Source: Candidatus Terraquivivens ruidianensis | Lineage (GTDB): Archaea > Thermoproteota > Nitrososphaeria_A > Caldarchaeales > Wolframiiraptoraceae | Assembly (NCBI GenBank): GCA_023267975.1 | Contig: JALNLA010000004.1 | Coordinates: forward strand, 1 to 64,000 | DNA length: 64,000 nt | Direction of reading: 5' to 3' | In this document: one piece after another, positions 43,751-52,350 of the stretch | How positions within the stretch are numbered: position 1 is the first letter of the stretch | Layout: every line of letters starts with the position of its first letter | Notes under the pieces: generated by a model | The model's database searches: none | Seen by the model: only the letters and a program-made list of their open reading frames with translations | Told to the model about the DNA's origin: nothing | Position numbers and translations under genes: made by a program

Positions 43751-45516
43751 TTTGCTACCCTTCTGTAGTTCGTCGGCTTGAGTGCTCCAGCCAACGTTTC
43801 AGATATGCTCTTTATATTTACCTCGCATATTCTGTATAACTCCTCGTAAACCTTTAGAGCCTGCTCGAGGCATTCCTCGTAAGACTTGGTCCCTTTGCTG
43901 ACTATATCCATAAGCTCCTCAACAAATTTTCTTGTATCAGGCGTAACGAGCCTCTCATCCACACCAGACAAAGTCTCGATGAGCCTCATGCCTAGCTCCG
44001 TCGGGTAGAAGGTCCTGCCCTTCTTCACGGCATAGCCCCTTTCTATCACTATCCTAGGATACTCAGCGCGTGTGGCATCTGTTCCTATTCTGTTCTTTTC
44101 CATGAGCCCCAGCAGCATCGCCTCAGTGAGCCTCGAGGGAGGCTTGGTCTTGTCCTCCTTTAACTCCAACCCAATCACCTCCAAGCTATCGCCTGGCGAT
44201 AGCTTAGGCATGGGCGCATCTTTGGGCATGAAGTATTCGAATATCTCGAAGAATCCTTTCCGGGTAACAACGGCGCCCGATGCCTTGACCGCAGCCTCTC
44301 CTACCCTTATCTCCGCAGCGCTCTCCTTCAACTCAGCATCATCAAACAGTACGTTGGCGGCAAACCTCTTTGCTATGTATTCCCAGACCTTTCGCTTAAG
44401 CGAACCGTCTTCAGGGTATGGCTTTATAGGGTATATGGGAGGATGAGCACCGTCGTCCTTTTTTCCGTTAAACGGCTCGACCCTCCTTCTGCTTAGGTCT
44501 CCGAGCACCTCGGATAAATCGGACTCAGCCAGAGCCTTTAGGGGTTCTCTAAAGTCGAAGTCATACCTGAACCTGTTGGTCTCCGTTCTTGGATAAGAGC
44601 AGAAACCCTCAGCATAGAGCTCCTCTGCCACGGAGAGCAGCGTGGCCGCCGAGGTGCCCGTTATCTTTGTTAGGTCTTTCAGGAGCGCGTCCGTATCGAG
44701 GGGCAAGGGTCTGCGAATCGTCTTTTCCTTCTCATCATAGGACAGGACGTGCCCGGTCTTTTGTCCTTCGACACTTTTCCATACGGCCTTGGCTTTCTCG
44801 GCATCCCTCATGTTTTCGCTCTTGGCCTCAAACTCCTCGCCGTCCTTCGTCCTGAGCTTTACCCAAATGTACCAGAACGGCTCGGGCTTGAAAGACCTTA
44901 TTTCCTTCTCCCGCTTTACGATAAAGCCCAGAGTAGGAGATTGGCAGGAGCCCCACGATATGAGCCTGACGTTTTGGTGCTTCCTTGTTTCTTTTGTGAG
45001 AAGCCTCGTGAAGGCAGCGCCTGTCACGAGGTCGAAGTGCTGCCTGAGCATGGCCTTCATGACCCAGTTCATGTTCAAGGAATCTTCCAAGTTGTTCCAC
45101 GCCCTCCAGAGCTCACCCGGGTTCGTCGAGTTGAACCTCATCCGCTTGTATGGTGCTTGGTCGCCCTTACTGGCCCTATAGATTGAGAGTATCTCATAGC
45201 CAATCAGCTCTCCCTCCGAGTCGTTGTCCGTCGCTACGATGAGTAGCCCATCCTTTTCGAATGCCTTCTTCAGCTCCTTGTAAGATCTTTCATCGGAAAT
45301 AACGTTCCTAAATTCTCTGACCGAAAAGAGCTTTGATGGGTCGACGCTGTTCCACTCATAACCCTCGGGGAAGTCTGCGTTGAACACGTGTCCCCTAACT
45401 GAGGTAACGAGTGCGTTTACGCCCCTGCTCTTCAGCAGCCTCGCTATACTCCTTGCGACGCTCGGCTTTTCCGCCACGACTATGTAAGGATTTGCGCCGT
45501 CCTCGTCCACGTGCAT
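43723..45516 (-). CDS. type IA DNA topoisomerase
   Basis: A 597-residue topoisomerase III-like enzyme. TOPRIM residues are in YIVVAEKPSVARSIARLL and ATDNDSEGELIGYEI (Asp-x-Asp-x-Glu). The active tyrosine is in GFCSYPRTETNRF, with KDDGAHPPIYP and RLTEAMLLGLMEKNRIGTDATRAEYP further on. No C-terminal zinc fingers and no helicase domain, so it is not reverse gyrase. It relaxes negatively supercoiled DNA and resolves recombination or replication intermediates. The 3' end overlaps dphB convergently by 28 bases. Confidence 0.95.
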   Translation of the reverse strand: MHVDEDGANPYIVVAEKPSVARSIARLLKSRGVNALVTSVRGHVFNADFPEGYEWNSVDPSKLFSVREFRNVISDERSYKELKKAFEKDGLLIVATDNDSEGELIGYEILSIYRASKGDQAPYKRMRFNSTNPGELWRAWNNLEDSLNMNWVMKAMLRQHFDLVTGAAFTRLLTKETRKHQNVRLISWGSCQSPTLGFIVKREKEIRSFKPEPFWYIWVKLRTKDGEEFEAKSENMRDAEKAKAVWKSVEGQKTGHVLSYDEKEKTIRRPLPLDTDALLKDLTKITGTSAATLLSVAEELYAEGFCSYPRTETNRFRYDFDFREPLKALAESDLSEVLGDLSRRRVEPFNGKKDDGAHPPIYPIKPYPEDGSLKRKVWEYIAKRFAANVLFDDAELKESAAEIRVGEAAVKASGAVVTRKGFFEIFEYFMPKDAPMPKLSPGDSLEVIGLELKEDKTKPPSRLTEAMLLGLMEKNRIGTDATRAEYPRIVIERGYAVKKGRTFYPTELGMRLIETLSGVDERLVTPDTRKFVEELMDIVSKGTKSYEECLEQALKVYEELYRICEVNIKSISETLAGALKPTNYRRVANYGFQSKST

Positions 45517-45621
45517 CCGACCTTATCGGCATGGATGCGTAAAACTCCTTGCTTTATTACGTTTATGCGTAGTAAAACTATAAACAAGAAATAAATATGC
45601 GTGAAATCTATTATCTTATCT

Positions 45622-45987
45622 ATGAGTAGAAAGAGCGAGTCATATTATAGATGGGCGGACATACCAGAAGATAAGTTAAGACCCGACCTAAGCAGGAAAG
45701 TAATACACGGGGAAAACATGACCGTTAGCATGTTCTTCTTCAAGAAAGGAGCAAAAGTCGAGTTGCACAAGCACGTTAATGAACAGATAAGCTACGTCTT
45801 ATCGGGAGCTGTCAGGTTCTTTACGGCTGATGGAAAGGAATACGTAGTGTCGCAAGGCACGGTGATGCATTTTCCATCCAACGTCGAGCATGGTGCGTTA
45901 GCCTTAGAAGACTCAGTTGCCATAGAAATGTTCAGCCCGCCAAGGGAGGACTGGAAAAAGGGCACCGACCAATATTTAAGAAGATAA
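45622..45987 (+). CDS. cupin-domain protein
   Basis: A 121-residue single-domain cupin. Motif 1 is KGAKVELHKHVNEQISYVLSG (His, His, Glu/Gln) and motif 2 VMHFPSNVEHGA (His). These give a metal site in a beta-barrel. Function is unknown; such proteins are diverse. A GTG at 45601 opens the frame, but the TATA-like ATAAATATG at 45590-45599 overlaps it, so ATG 45622 (about 26 bases on) is chosen as a leaderless start. Confidence 0.85.
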   Translation: MSRKSESYYRWADIPEDKLRPDLSRKVIHGENMTVSMFFFKKGAKVELHKHVNEQISYVLSGAVRFFTADGKEYVVSQGTVMHFPSNVEHGALALEDSVAIEMFSPPREDWKKGTDQYLRR

Positions 45988-46033
45988 AACGTTTAAAAGA
46001 TTGACACCTCTCTTCTTTACAAAATAACGGGCG

Positions 46034-46516
46034 ATGTCGTTGAAGGTTGGCGCTACACAAAAGAAAACGATCTTAGCTTCTGGTGCCTTCGACATACTGC
46101 ATCCCGGTCACATAAAGTTCTTAGAAGAAGCGAAGCGGGTAGGCGGAAAGAATTCGAACCTCGTCGTGATTATTGCTAGGGATAAGACGGTCGAGGAAAA
46201 TAAGGGTAGGAAGACCGTCTTCGGCGAAAGGGCCAGGCTCGCTATGGTTCAGGCCTTAAAGCCCGTGGACAAGGCGGCCTTAGGATATAGGCCGTTCTCT
46301 TTCGAAAAAGTGGTCGAAAAATATAGGCCGAACGTCGTGGTCTTTGGCTACGACCAGCTGTGGCTCGTGGAACGATTCAAGGGGTTGTGTCGAAAGAAGA
46401 AATGGGATATCAAAGTTAAGGTACTCAGAAAGTATAACCTCGGGGGCCTCAACAGCAGCTCGGACGTAATAAAGAGGATTAAAAAGCTTCGAATACTCAA
46501 AAGAAGAGTAAGATGA
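46034..46516 (+). CDS. ribL: FAD synthase, archaeal RibL-type
   Basis: A 160-residue nucleotidyltransferase with GAFDILHPGHIKFLEEAKR (the HxGH motif), VVIIARDKTVEENKGR, and FGYDQ plus the C-terminal SSSDVIKRIKKLR (an ISSTxx-like signature). These match archaeal RibL, which adenylates FMN to FAD. The neighbouring cupin upstream is 46 bases away. The end overlaps the convergent small membrane gene by 20 bases. Glycerol-3-phosphate cytidylyltransferase is a less likely alternative. Confidence 0.85.
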   Translation: MSLKVGATQKKTILASGAFDILHPGHIKFLEEAKRVGGKNSNLVVIIARDKTVEENKGRKTVFGERARLAMVQALKPVDKAALGYRPFSFEKVVEKYRPNVVVFGYDQLWLVERFKGLCRKKKWDIKVKVLRKYNLGGLNSSSDVIKRIKKLRILKRRVR

Positions 46517-46685
46517 TGCCTGCAATAAGAAAGAGGCATACCATAAAAACTATTAAACCGCTTGCAATCGAAAGCACGAAACCAGGGGTTATGAGCCAGT
46601 AAAGGAACGTTGAGCCGAAAAAGACGATTACCGCTCCCAGAATTTTTGTCATTATCTTTCCAATGCGTTGCCTAAGGACGCTCAT
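46497..46685 (-). CDS. small membrane protein
   Basis: A 62-residue hydrophobic protein with a basic start (MSVLRQRIGKIMTK) and two membrane helices (about 14-33 and 40-61). No family recognised. It may start at the ATG of MTK instead. Its end overlaps the convergent ribL by 20 bases, and it has a TATA-like ATAAATATAA about 37 bases upstream. Proposed as real because the charge and hydrophobicity pattern is typical, but the evidence is modest. Confidence 0.5.
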   Translation of the reverse strand: MSVLRQRIGKIMTKILGAVIVFFGSTFLYWLITPGFVLSIASGLIVFMVCLFLIAGIILLFF

Positions 46686-46868
46686 GCTGCTTCACTTATT
46701 TTGACGAGAGCGAGGATTATATTTATGTTACGTAGATAACTGAATGTGAGAGTTTAAGGGATTATGGAGTTTGATAAACAGAGACTCCCAGAGTGATATT
46801 CTTCATCGAGACTCAAAGAAGGGCTAAATAGTTCGTTAAGGGGAATGACTTTTCAAAGGTAGATATGA

Positions 46869-47501
46869 ATGAAACTTCCAGGAATAATGAGAAAAAAGGA
46901 TGAGGAGGTAAGGGTAGTGGGGGTAACGGATATGGGCTTTGCCAGGGATAGGCTCATGGATGTCATCACACAGCTTAAGATTCAAGCGGAGAAACTGAAC
47001 AGGACATCCCAGAGGTTAACGGCAAGGGGCAAGGAGCTCTTCGAGATGTGCGTCAGGGCTGAGCAGGAGAGAGACAAGGGCAGGGCGACGATATACGCCA
47101 ACGAGATAGCCCAGCTTAGGAAGATATCCCGCACGATACTGAAGAGCCAGCTTTCCTTGGAGAAGGTAATCCTAAGGCTCGAGACGGTAAAAGAGTTCGG
47201 AGATGTCATGAATGTCCTCGGCCCAGCAACGAGCATAATAAGGCAGGTACAGTCGGAGATTTCCGGTTTAGTCCCAGAGGTCGCCTATAACCTGAGGCAG
47301 GTTGACGAAGTGCTCGAGAGCATAATCGTCGAGGCAGGAAGCGTAACGGGCGCATCGGTCCAAGTTATGGTGAGCGACAGCGAGGCGCAGAAGATACTCG
47401 AAGAGGCTGCTGAGATAGCGGCCCAGCGCATGAAGAGCACGTTCCCCGACTTACCAGAAGGTTACAAACACTTGGAGACGTCGACCGAGCCGAGGCAGTA
47501 G
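46869..47501 (+). CDS. ESCRT-III/Snf7-like protein (CdvB family)
   Basis: A 210-residue protein with an ESCRT-III-like helical core: a basic helix 1 (RDRLMDVITQLKIQAEKLNRTSQRLTARGKELFEMC, 28-62), helix 2 (RAEQERDKGRATIYANEIAQLRKISRTILKSQLSLEKVILRLETV) and helices 3-5 with a Gly/Pro-containing linker. It forms membrane-bending filaments used in division. The end (DLPEGYKHLETSTEPRQ) carries no winged helix, so it is a CdvB1/B2-like paralogue. CdvA and CdvC are not in the window. Upstream 183 bases hold only promoter sequence. Confidence 0.9.
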   Translation: MKLPGIMRKKDEEVRVVGVTDMGFARDRLMDVITQLKIQAEKLNRTSQRLTARGKELFEMCVRAEQERDKGRATIYANEIAQLRKISRTILKSQLSLEKVILRLETVKEFGDVMNVLGPATSIIRQVQSEISGLVPEVAYNLRQVDEVLESIIVEAGSVTGASVQVMVSDSEAQKILEEAAEIAAQRMKSTFPDLPEGYKHLETSTEPRQ

Positions 47502-47602
47502 TACGTCAATAGGTTCAGCGACGATGGCTTGGACATGACGTAGAGTGTGAAATGTGGCCTACCAAAAATAATAATGAGGTATGCTAATACTGGGGTGCTT
47601 GC

Positions 47603-49192
47603 TTAGCGTTGCGTTTTTGACGACCGACTTTCTAAGATTCCGAGCTTGTAAACATAGCCATCAACTATAGCGTTTAAGCTTGCCTCCAGTATATTTTTTG
47701 ATACATGCGTTGTTGTCCAGCTAGCGTCTTTAGACATGAACTCTACGAAGACTCTTACGGATGCTGCTGTACCGTCTTCGCTGTCTACAACGCTTACCTT
47801 GTAGTTAACAAGCCTCGTATCCTTCAACTCTGGGAACTTGCTTGATAAGGCCTCCCTAAGAGCCATGTCCAATGCATGAACTGGGCCAACACCTTCTCCC
47901 ATTGCTACAGCATTGCTCCCGCCTATGTCTACGGATACCACCGCCCTAGATACGAGCCCACCCTCAGATTTGAAAGTCTCGACCCACCAAAAAATTACTT
48001 TAAAGCATGTCGGGTCCATTCCTAGAGACTTTAGCATCAAGAGCTTTACAGTAGCGTCTGCAAGCTCAAGATGATACCCTTCAGCCTCCAGCCTCTTTAT
48101 TTCCTCTAAGCACCTTGTCGTATCCTGCTTCGATAATTCCAGTCCGAGCTCCTTTACTATATTCGCAAGCACGGACCTTCCTGAAAGCTCTGACACGGAT
48201 ATTATCCTGCTGTTCCCGACGAGCGTGGGGTCTACGTGCTCGTAGCTCCTTGGGTTCTTCAGCACAGCATCTACATGTACCCCGGCCTTATGTACAAACG
48301 CATTTCTTCCAGTGTAAGGTTGTCCCAAAATTTCTGGCATACCTGTAACTTCGTATACATACCTCGATACTTTCGTTAGCATCTTTAGACCATTTTCTCT
48401 CTTAAGAACATCATATCCCATTTTCAACTTTAAGTTTGGTATTATTTGACATAAGTCGGCGTTTCCGCATCTCTCCCCAAGCCCATTTATGGTTCCTTGC
48501 ACATGTCGAACACCAGATTCCACGGCAGCTAATGTGTTAGCAACAGCAAGGCCTGAATCGTTATGCATATGTGCTCCCAGCTGGCAACTAATAAGATTCT
48601 TAACGTAAGCCGTTATGCTTTTAACATCGCTAAATAACGAACCACCATTAGTATCACAAAGCACAACAGTTCTAGCCTTCGAAGCACATGCGGCCTTTAC
48701 AACTTCCATGGCATAATCTTTGTCTTCCTTAAACCCATCGTAGAAATGCTCCGCATCGAATATGACATCCAAGCCATGCTCCCTAAGGTAGTCCATAGTA
48801 TCAGTAATCAGCTGTATGTTCTCCTCTGGTGTACACTTAAGAACCTCTTTAACATGCAGAGTCCAACTTTTCCCGAATATAACGGCAACTTCTACATCCG
48901 ACTTCAGTATGGCATTCAAAGATTGGTCCTCGTTTACCCTTACATCCTTTCGTTTTGTGCTACCGAACGCGGCTATTTTGCTATTCTTTAAGGATATTTC
49001 TTTAACAACTTTGAAAAATTCCTCGTCCTTTGGGTTTGAGCCTGGCCATCCTGCTTCGATTATGTCTATGCCAAGCTCATCTAGCATATTTACTATGTTA
49101 AGCTTATCTCGGAGGGTAAAAGTGATACCTCTTGTCTGCGCCCCATCCCTGAGCGTCGTATCAAGAATTTCAACGTAATCGAAACCATTCAC
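47603..49192 (-). CDS. cimA: (R)-citramalate synthase
   Basis: A 529-residue enzyme: the HMGL-like barrel has the divalent-metal motif EILDTTLRDGAQTRGITFTLRDKL, GAHMHNDSGLAVANTLAAVESG and the His-x-His region; the C-terminal LeuA-like regulatory domain (about 390-520) is present. Length and motif set fit CimA of the long type, condensing acetyl-CoA and pyruvate to citramalate for isoleucine synthesis. Isopropylmalate synthase is an alternative. GTG start at 49192. The AT-rich 115 bases upstream hold its promoter. Confidence 0.85.
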   Translation of the reverse strand: MNGFDYVEILDTTLRDGAQTRGITFTLRDKLNIVNMLDELGIDIIEAGWPGSNPKDEEFFKVVKEISLKNSKIAAFGSTKRKDVRVNEDQSLNAILKSDVEVAVIFGKSWTLHVKEVLKCTPEENIQLITDTMDYLREHGLDVIFDAEHFYDGFKEDKDYAMEVVKAACASKARTVVLCDTNGGSLFSDVKSITAYVKNLISCQLGAHMHNDSGLAVANTLAAVESGVRHVQGTINGLGERCGNADLCQIIPNLKLKMGYDVLKRENGLKMLTKVSRYVYEVTGMPEILGQPYTGRNAFVHKAGVHVDAVLKNPRSYEHVDPTLVGNSRIISVSELSGRSVLANIVKELGLELSKQDTTRCLEEIKRLEAEGYHLELADATVKLLMLKSLGMDPTCFKVIFWWVETFKSEGGLVSRAVVSVDIGGSNAVAMGEGVGPVHALDMALREALSSKFPELKDTRLVNYKVSVVDSEDGTAASVRVFVEFMSKDASWTTTHVSKNILEASLNAIVDGYVYKLGILESRSSKTQR

Positions 49193-49308
49193 CTCAAACT
49201 TTTGGATATCGTAAATGGTGGACCCTCATAAATATTTTTTTGGGATTGTACAGCCCAGCATTTGATAGCGAAAGTTGTTGTAAGTAATGGTTAAAATTGT
49301 TAAGGGTA

Positions 49309-49713
49309 TTACTTTCTTTTCAGCTGAACAAGCTCGTACAGGACGCCATGAAGATGCTTTGGGTTCACGAATGCTATCAACATGTCCAGCACCTCGCTTA
49401 TTGGCTCTTCATCTGTGAAGGACATTCCAAGCTTCCTTAGCCTATCAACCTCCTCCTTTATGTTGCTAACTTCTACACCGATGTGATGTAAGCCTTCCCC
49501 CTTTTCCTCAAGCGATCTATAAATCTGAGAATCAGAAGACAGGGGCTGTAAAAGCTCGACTATTATGTTATCGAACTTTATCCACACGAGCTTCAGTTTC
49601 CCTTCATCGATTATATGTTCTCCAACCAACGAACCATTCAGCAACCTTAAGAAAGTTTCTTTCGCTCTATCAGCATCCTTTACAACTACACTAATATGGT
49701 GCAGCCTTACCAT
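49309..49713 (-). CDS. methylmalonyl-CoA epimerase-like protein
   Basis: A 134-residue vicinal-oxygen-chelate protein with paired half-domains: VRLHHISVVVKDADRAKETF and GEGLHHIGVEVSNIKEEVDRL. His ligands in each half, and FDNIIVELLQP and HGVLYELVQL for Glu ligands, match methylmalonyl-CoA epimerase (MceE) and related glyoxalase proteins. It would interconvert the two methylmalonyl-CoA isomers during propionyl-CoA or 3-hydroxypropionate metabolism. No mutase gene is nearby, so the assignment rests on the fold and motifs. Confidence 0.8.
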   Translation of the reverse strand: MVRLHHISVVVKDADRAKETFLRLLNGSLVGEHIIDEGKLKLVWIKFDNIIVELLQPLSSDSQIYRSLEEKGEGLHHIGVEVSNIKEEVDRLRKLGMSFTDEEPISEVLDMLIAFVNPKHLHGVLYELVQLKRK

Positions 49714-49779
49714 GCGGCATCATGACTGAATAGTCCGTATGCTTATTAAGTGTTGCGCCATAGATGTGTACAAAGGTTG

Positions 49780-50634
49780 CTAACGATGGCGAGAGAATAC
49801 CTTACTTAGCTCTTCGTAGTCCTCTGGGCTCATGAACCAACCTACAGAACCCGCATTCTCTTTAACGTGCTCGGTTTTCACGGCTTTCGGTATCGCTATC
49901 ACGCTCAACCTTCTTGTAACCCAATTTAGGGCTATCTGGGATGGTGTCTTTCCGTACTTATCCGCTAACTTTTGCAGTATATCCGCCTTGCGTCTCTCCA
50001 AGTGTCTCCTAGGTTCTGAGAGCTTACCACGTGCAAGCGGACTGTAAGCGATAACCGTTATTTTTTCTTTCTCGCAAAAGGGCAGTAAGTCATCCTCTAT
50101 GCCCCTATCTAGCAGACTGTACTCGACCTGGTTCGATACTATCTCCTCCCTAGCGAGTGATGCCATGGCCTCCTCCATCTCGCTTACCGAAAAGTTGCTG
50201 ACACCTATGAACCTCACAAGGCCATCCTTGACGAGCTTCTCCATGGCCCTCATCGTCTCCCTGATGGGTATTCTCGGGTTTGGCCAATGAATCTGGTAGA
50301 GGTCTATGGTCTTAATGTTAAGCCTGCTCAGGCTGGCCTTTGCCGACCTTATCACGGACTCGTAGGACAAGTGTTCCGGAGATACCTTCGTCGCCACGAA
50401 GACCTCGACCTTTGCATCTGCTATGGCCATGCCCACGACCTCTTCTGAGTGTCCTGCTCCGTACGCCTCGGCCGTGTCTATCAGCGTCATGCCCAATTCT
50501 ATTCCGAGCTTGAGGGCCGCTATGGCCTCGGCGTCCCTGCTATCGTCCCTGCCGTAAAACCCTCCTATACCCCAAGCCCCCTGACCTAAGGCTGGAACCT
50601 TCCAGCCAGTTCTACCTAGCTCCCTGTAGTCCAC
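49780..50634 (-). CDS. aldo-keto reductase
   Basis: A 284-residue (alpha/beta)8 NADPH-dependent reductase. It starts DYRELGRTGWKVPALGQGAWGIGG and has the catalytic set in MTLIDTAEAYG (Asp, Tyr), FVATKVSP (Lys), YQIHWPNP (His), and IAIPKAVKTEHVKENAG, the NADP-binding end. It reduces aldehydes or ketones; substrate unknown. Its upstream region (132 bases) holds the hairpin described below and ends at the uL10 gene. Confidence 0.93.
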   Translation of the reverse strand: MDYRELGRTGWKVPALGQGAWGIGGFYGRDDSRDAEAIAALKLGIELGMTLIDTAEAYGAGHSEEVVGMAIADAKVEVFVATKVSPEHLSYESVIRSAKASLSRLNIKTIDLYQIHWPNPRIPIRETMRAMEKLVKDGLVRFIGVSNFSVSEMEEAMASLAREEIVSNQVEYSLLDRGIEDDLLPFCEKEKITVIAYSPLARGKLSEPRRHLERRKADILQKLADKYGKTPSQIALNWVTRRLSVIAIPKAVKTEHVKENAGSVGWFMSPEDYEELSKVFSRHR

Positions 50635-50672
50635 GACGATAGCTTAGAGGGGGCAGGATTTTAGATTTCCGG

Positions 50673-50723
50673 ATTAGTTACGTTTCGCGCGGAAAAAAAA
50701 TTTTTCCTACGTTCGTAACTAAT
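50673..50723 (-). terminator. long hairpin with inner stem and T-run downstream of uL10
   Basis: The outer arms ATTAGTTACG (50673-50682) and CGTAACTAAT (50714-50723) pair over 10 bases. Inside, GGAAAAA (50691-50697) pairs with TTTTTCC (50701-50707). Read in the direction of the ribosomal operon (minus strand), the loop holds T8, the usual archaeal termination signal. It also lies 39 bases upstream of the aldo-keto reductase start, so it could affect that gene. Confidence 0.5.
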
Positions 50724-50766
50724 TCTTGGGCCCATAGAACCATGGTCCCATGGTCTTATCGTCCTT

Positions 50767-51630
50767 CTACTGAACCTTAGCGGCGGATTGTAGCGAAAGG
50801 GCCTCGGCGTGGGCCTTCCGGAGGAGGTGCTGGATCGTCTCCTTGGTTATGTACGAAGACTGTATGGCAACGGTGAGGGCTTTCATGTAGGCGAGCGCTA
50901 TGACCTGTGCTGAGGTTTCTTTGCTCATGTAACCCACGTTCACCGCAAAGTTGAAGGCACTCTTCACCGCCGACTTTATCTCTTGTCTCCATGCGTCCAA
51001 ATCTATGAACAACTCATCGCCGGAGTAAATCCTGCCACCATCGTAGGCCGCATCAACCTTTACTCCCTTTAGCACTGCCTTTATGTTTAGCTTCATGAGA
51101 AGACTCGCGAGGGCTGATGGTATCACGTCGCCCCTCTTCGCCACGAGTGTGTCTTTGGCTACCCAAATACTACCGCCGTCTATCCTTGTCGGTATCTTCA
51201 TTTTGCCCAGCTCGCTCAGGATAGGGCCGGGAGGTATGCCGGTGTTGCACTCTGGGATTACAACGTCCACGTCAGCCTTCTCGCCCGCTTTCGCATGCAT
51301 AAGTATCCTGTTCTTCTGTAGCACGAGTGCGAGTTTGAACGGCGACATTCTGGTGAAGATCAAACCGATGGGCTTAAGCCTGCCCTCTACGATATTCTTT
51401 AGTTCAGGAATGCCCGCCTTCTCAGCGGCCTTTACAAAAAGCGTTTTTTTAGTTACCTTAAACATGCTGTCTTGCCTAAGCTTCGCCCTTAGTTCATGCA
51501 AAACGTCTGCCCTCACGTTTGTAAGCTCGAACACAGCAATCGTCGGATACTTCTTTATGTATTCCATGAGCTCGGCTACCTCACGCTCCTTCCAAGCCCT
51601 GCCAACTTTTCTCTTCAGTGCCAACGCCAA
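50767..51630 (-). CDS. rpl10: 50S ribosomal protein uL10 (P0)
   Basis: A 287-residue archaeal uL10: N-terminal RNA-binding domain (1-110, KREVAELMEYIKKYPTIAVFELTNVRADVLHELR), insertion domain (about 110-185) and helical C-terminal bL12-binding part. It forms the stalk base. The protein ends KAHAEALSLQSAAKVQ with no acidic, GLGALF-type tail; the missing tail is typical of some TACK lineages or is a truncation. The L12/P1 gene, which often follows, is not next to it here. It lies 45 bases downstream of uL1. Confidence 0.93.
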   Translation of the reverse strand: MALALKRKVGRAWKEREVAELMEYIKKYPTIAVFELTNVRADVLHELRAKLRQDSMFKVTKKTLFVKAAEKAGIPELKNIVEGRLKPIGLIFTRMSPFKLALVLQKNRILMHAKAGEKADVDVVIPECNTGIPPGPILSELGKMKIPTRIDGGSIWVAKDTLVAKRGDVIPSALASLLMKLNIKAVLKGVKVDAAYDGGRIYSGDELFIDLDAWRQEIKSAVKSAFNFAVNVGYMSKETSAQVIALAYMKALTVAIQSSYITKETIQHLLRKAHAEALSLQSAAKVQ

Positions 51631-51675
51631 CTTATTTCACCAACCCCTGATGCCCTGAGCTTAATATACTCTCCA

Positions 51676-52350
51676 CTACTTCTCCTCGACTACCACCCTT
51701 ACTGGCTCCCCCATGGTTTTCTTGACGTATATGGATGCCACGTTCCTGAACCTTTTTTCCAACCTTTCCACAACCCTCGTGATCACCGTCTCCGCGTTCT
51801 CGGCTAACGCCTTGGATTCCATATCCTCCGTTCCAACCAGACAACCGAGCATCGGTCCCTTTCGTAACCTGATAGTTACGCTTCTCGAATACTTCTCGAC
51901 TAGCTTCTCAAGTTCCGTGCCCGGAGGTATGGGTACTGGTGCCTTCCCCCTAGCGCCCAGCGCGGCACCGAGCGCCTTCGCCGCTATGCCCATCATAGAT
52001 GGGTCGACGATAAAGTAGTCGTACTTTCCTGCAAGCTTCTTTGCTAACCTCTTGTTTCCTACTAAGGTCTCGATGTCCTCCTTTCCCATGACCTTGTCTA
52101 CGAGCTGCATCCTTTCTGCTTTAAGCGCCACATCGCCAGAGGCTATCACGCATATCTTCCTCCTCTTTTTTCCAAGACCGTTCGGAAGCTCAATAGTTTC
52201 CGTAAACCTGTTTTCAGGTTTTGTCAAGTCCACGTCTTTTACGTTCACTACGAGTTCGACCGACTGAACAAAGTTCCTACTGGATGAGTTCTTTGCTGCG
52301 TCTATAGCCTCTAGTAGCTTAGACGATAGGGTTCTTAACAAATTAACCAC
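51676..52350 (-). CDS. rpl1: 50S ribosomal protein uL1
   Basis: About 224 residues of ribosomal protein L1: FVQSVELVVNVKDVDLTKPENRF, IELPNGLGKKRRKICV, AKYDYFIVDPSMMGIAAKALG, LGARGKAPVPIPP and IRLRKGPMLGCLVG. It binds the 23S stalk and, in archaea, can repress its own mRNA. A GTG at 52350 is taken; it overlaps the uL11 stop (TAA at 52343-52345). Longer frames to 52377 lie within uL11. Confidence 0.92.
   Translation of the reverse strand: MVNLLRTLSSKLLEAIDAAKNSSSRNFVQSVELVVNVKDVDLTKPENRFTETIELPNGLGKKRRKICVIASGDVALKAERMQLVDKVMGKEDIETLVGNKRLAKKLAGKYDYFIVDPSMMGIAAKALGAALGARGKAPVPIPPGTELEKLVEKYSRSVTIRLRKGPMLGCLVGTEDMESKALAENAETVITRVVERLEKRFRNVASIYVKKTMGEPVRVVVEEK

Noticed and set aside
43723-45516. 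Reverse gyrase or topoisomerase I with zinc fingers
   Set aside because: There is no helicase domain and no Cys4 motifs; it is a plain type IA enzyme.
46686-46868. Possible small RNA upstream of the CdvB gene
   Set aside because: Only short GAGACTC repeats and TATA-like stretches were seen; no stable fold or guide boxes.
50739-50754. ACCATGG/CCATGGT palindrome with a two-base centre
   Set aside because: Too short a loop for an RNA hairpin and no promoter nearby; kept only as a note with the hairpin finding.
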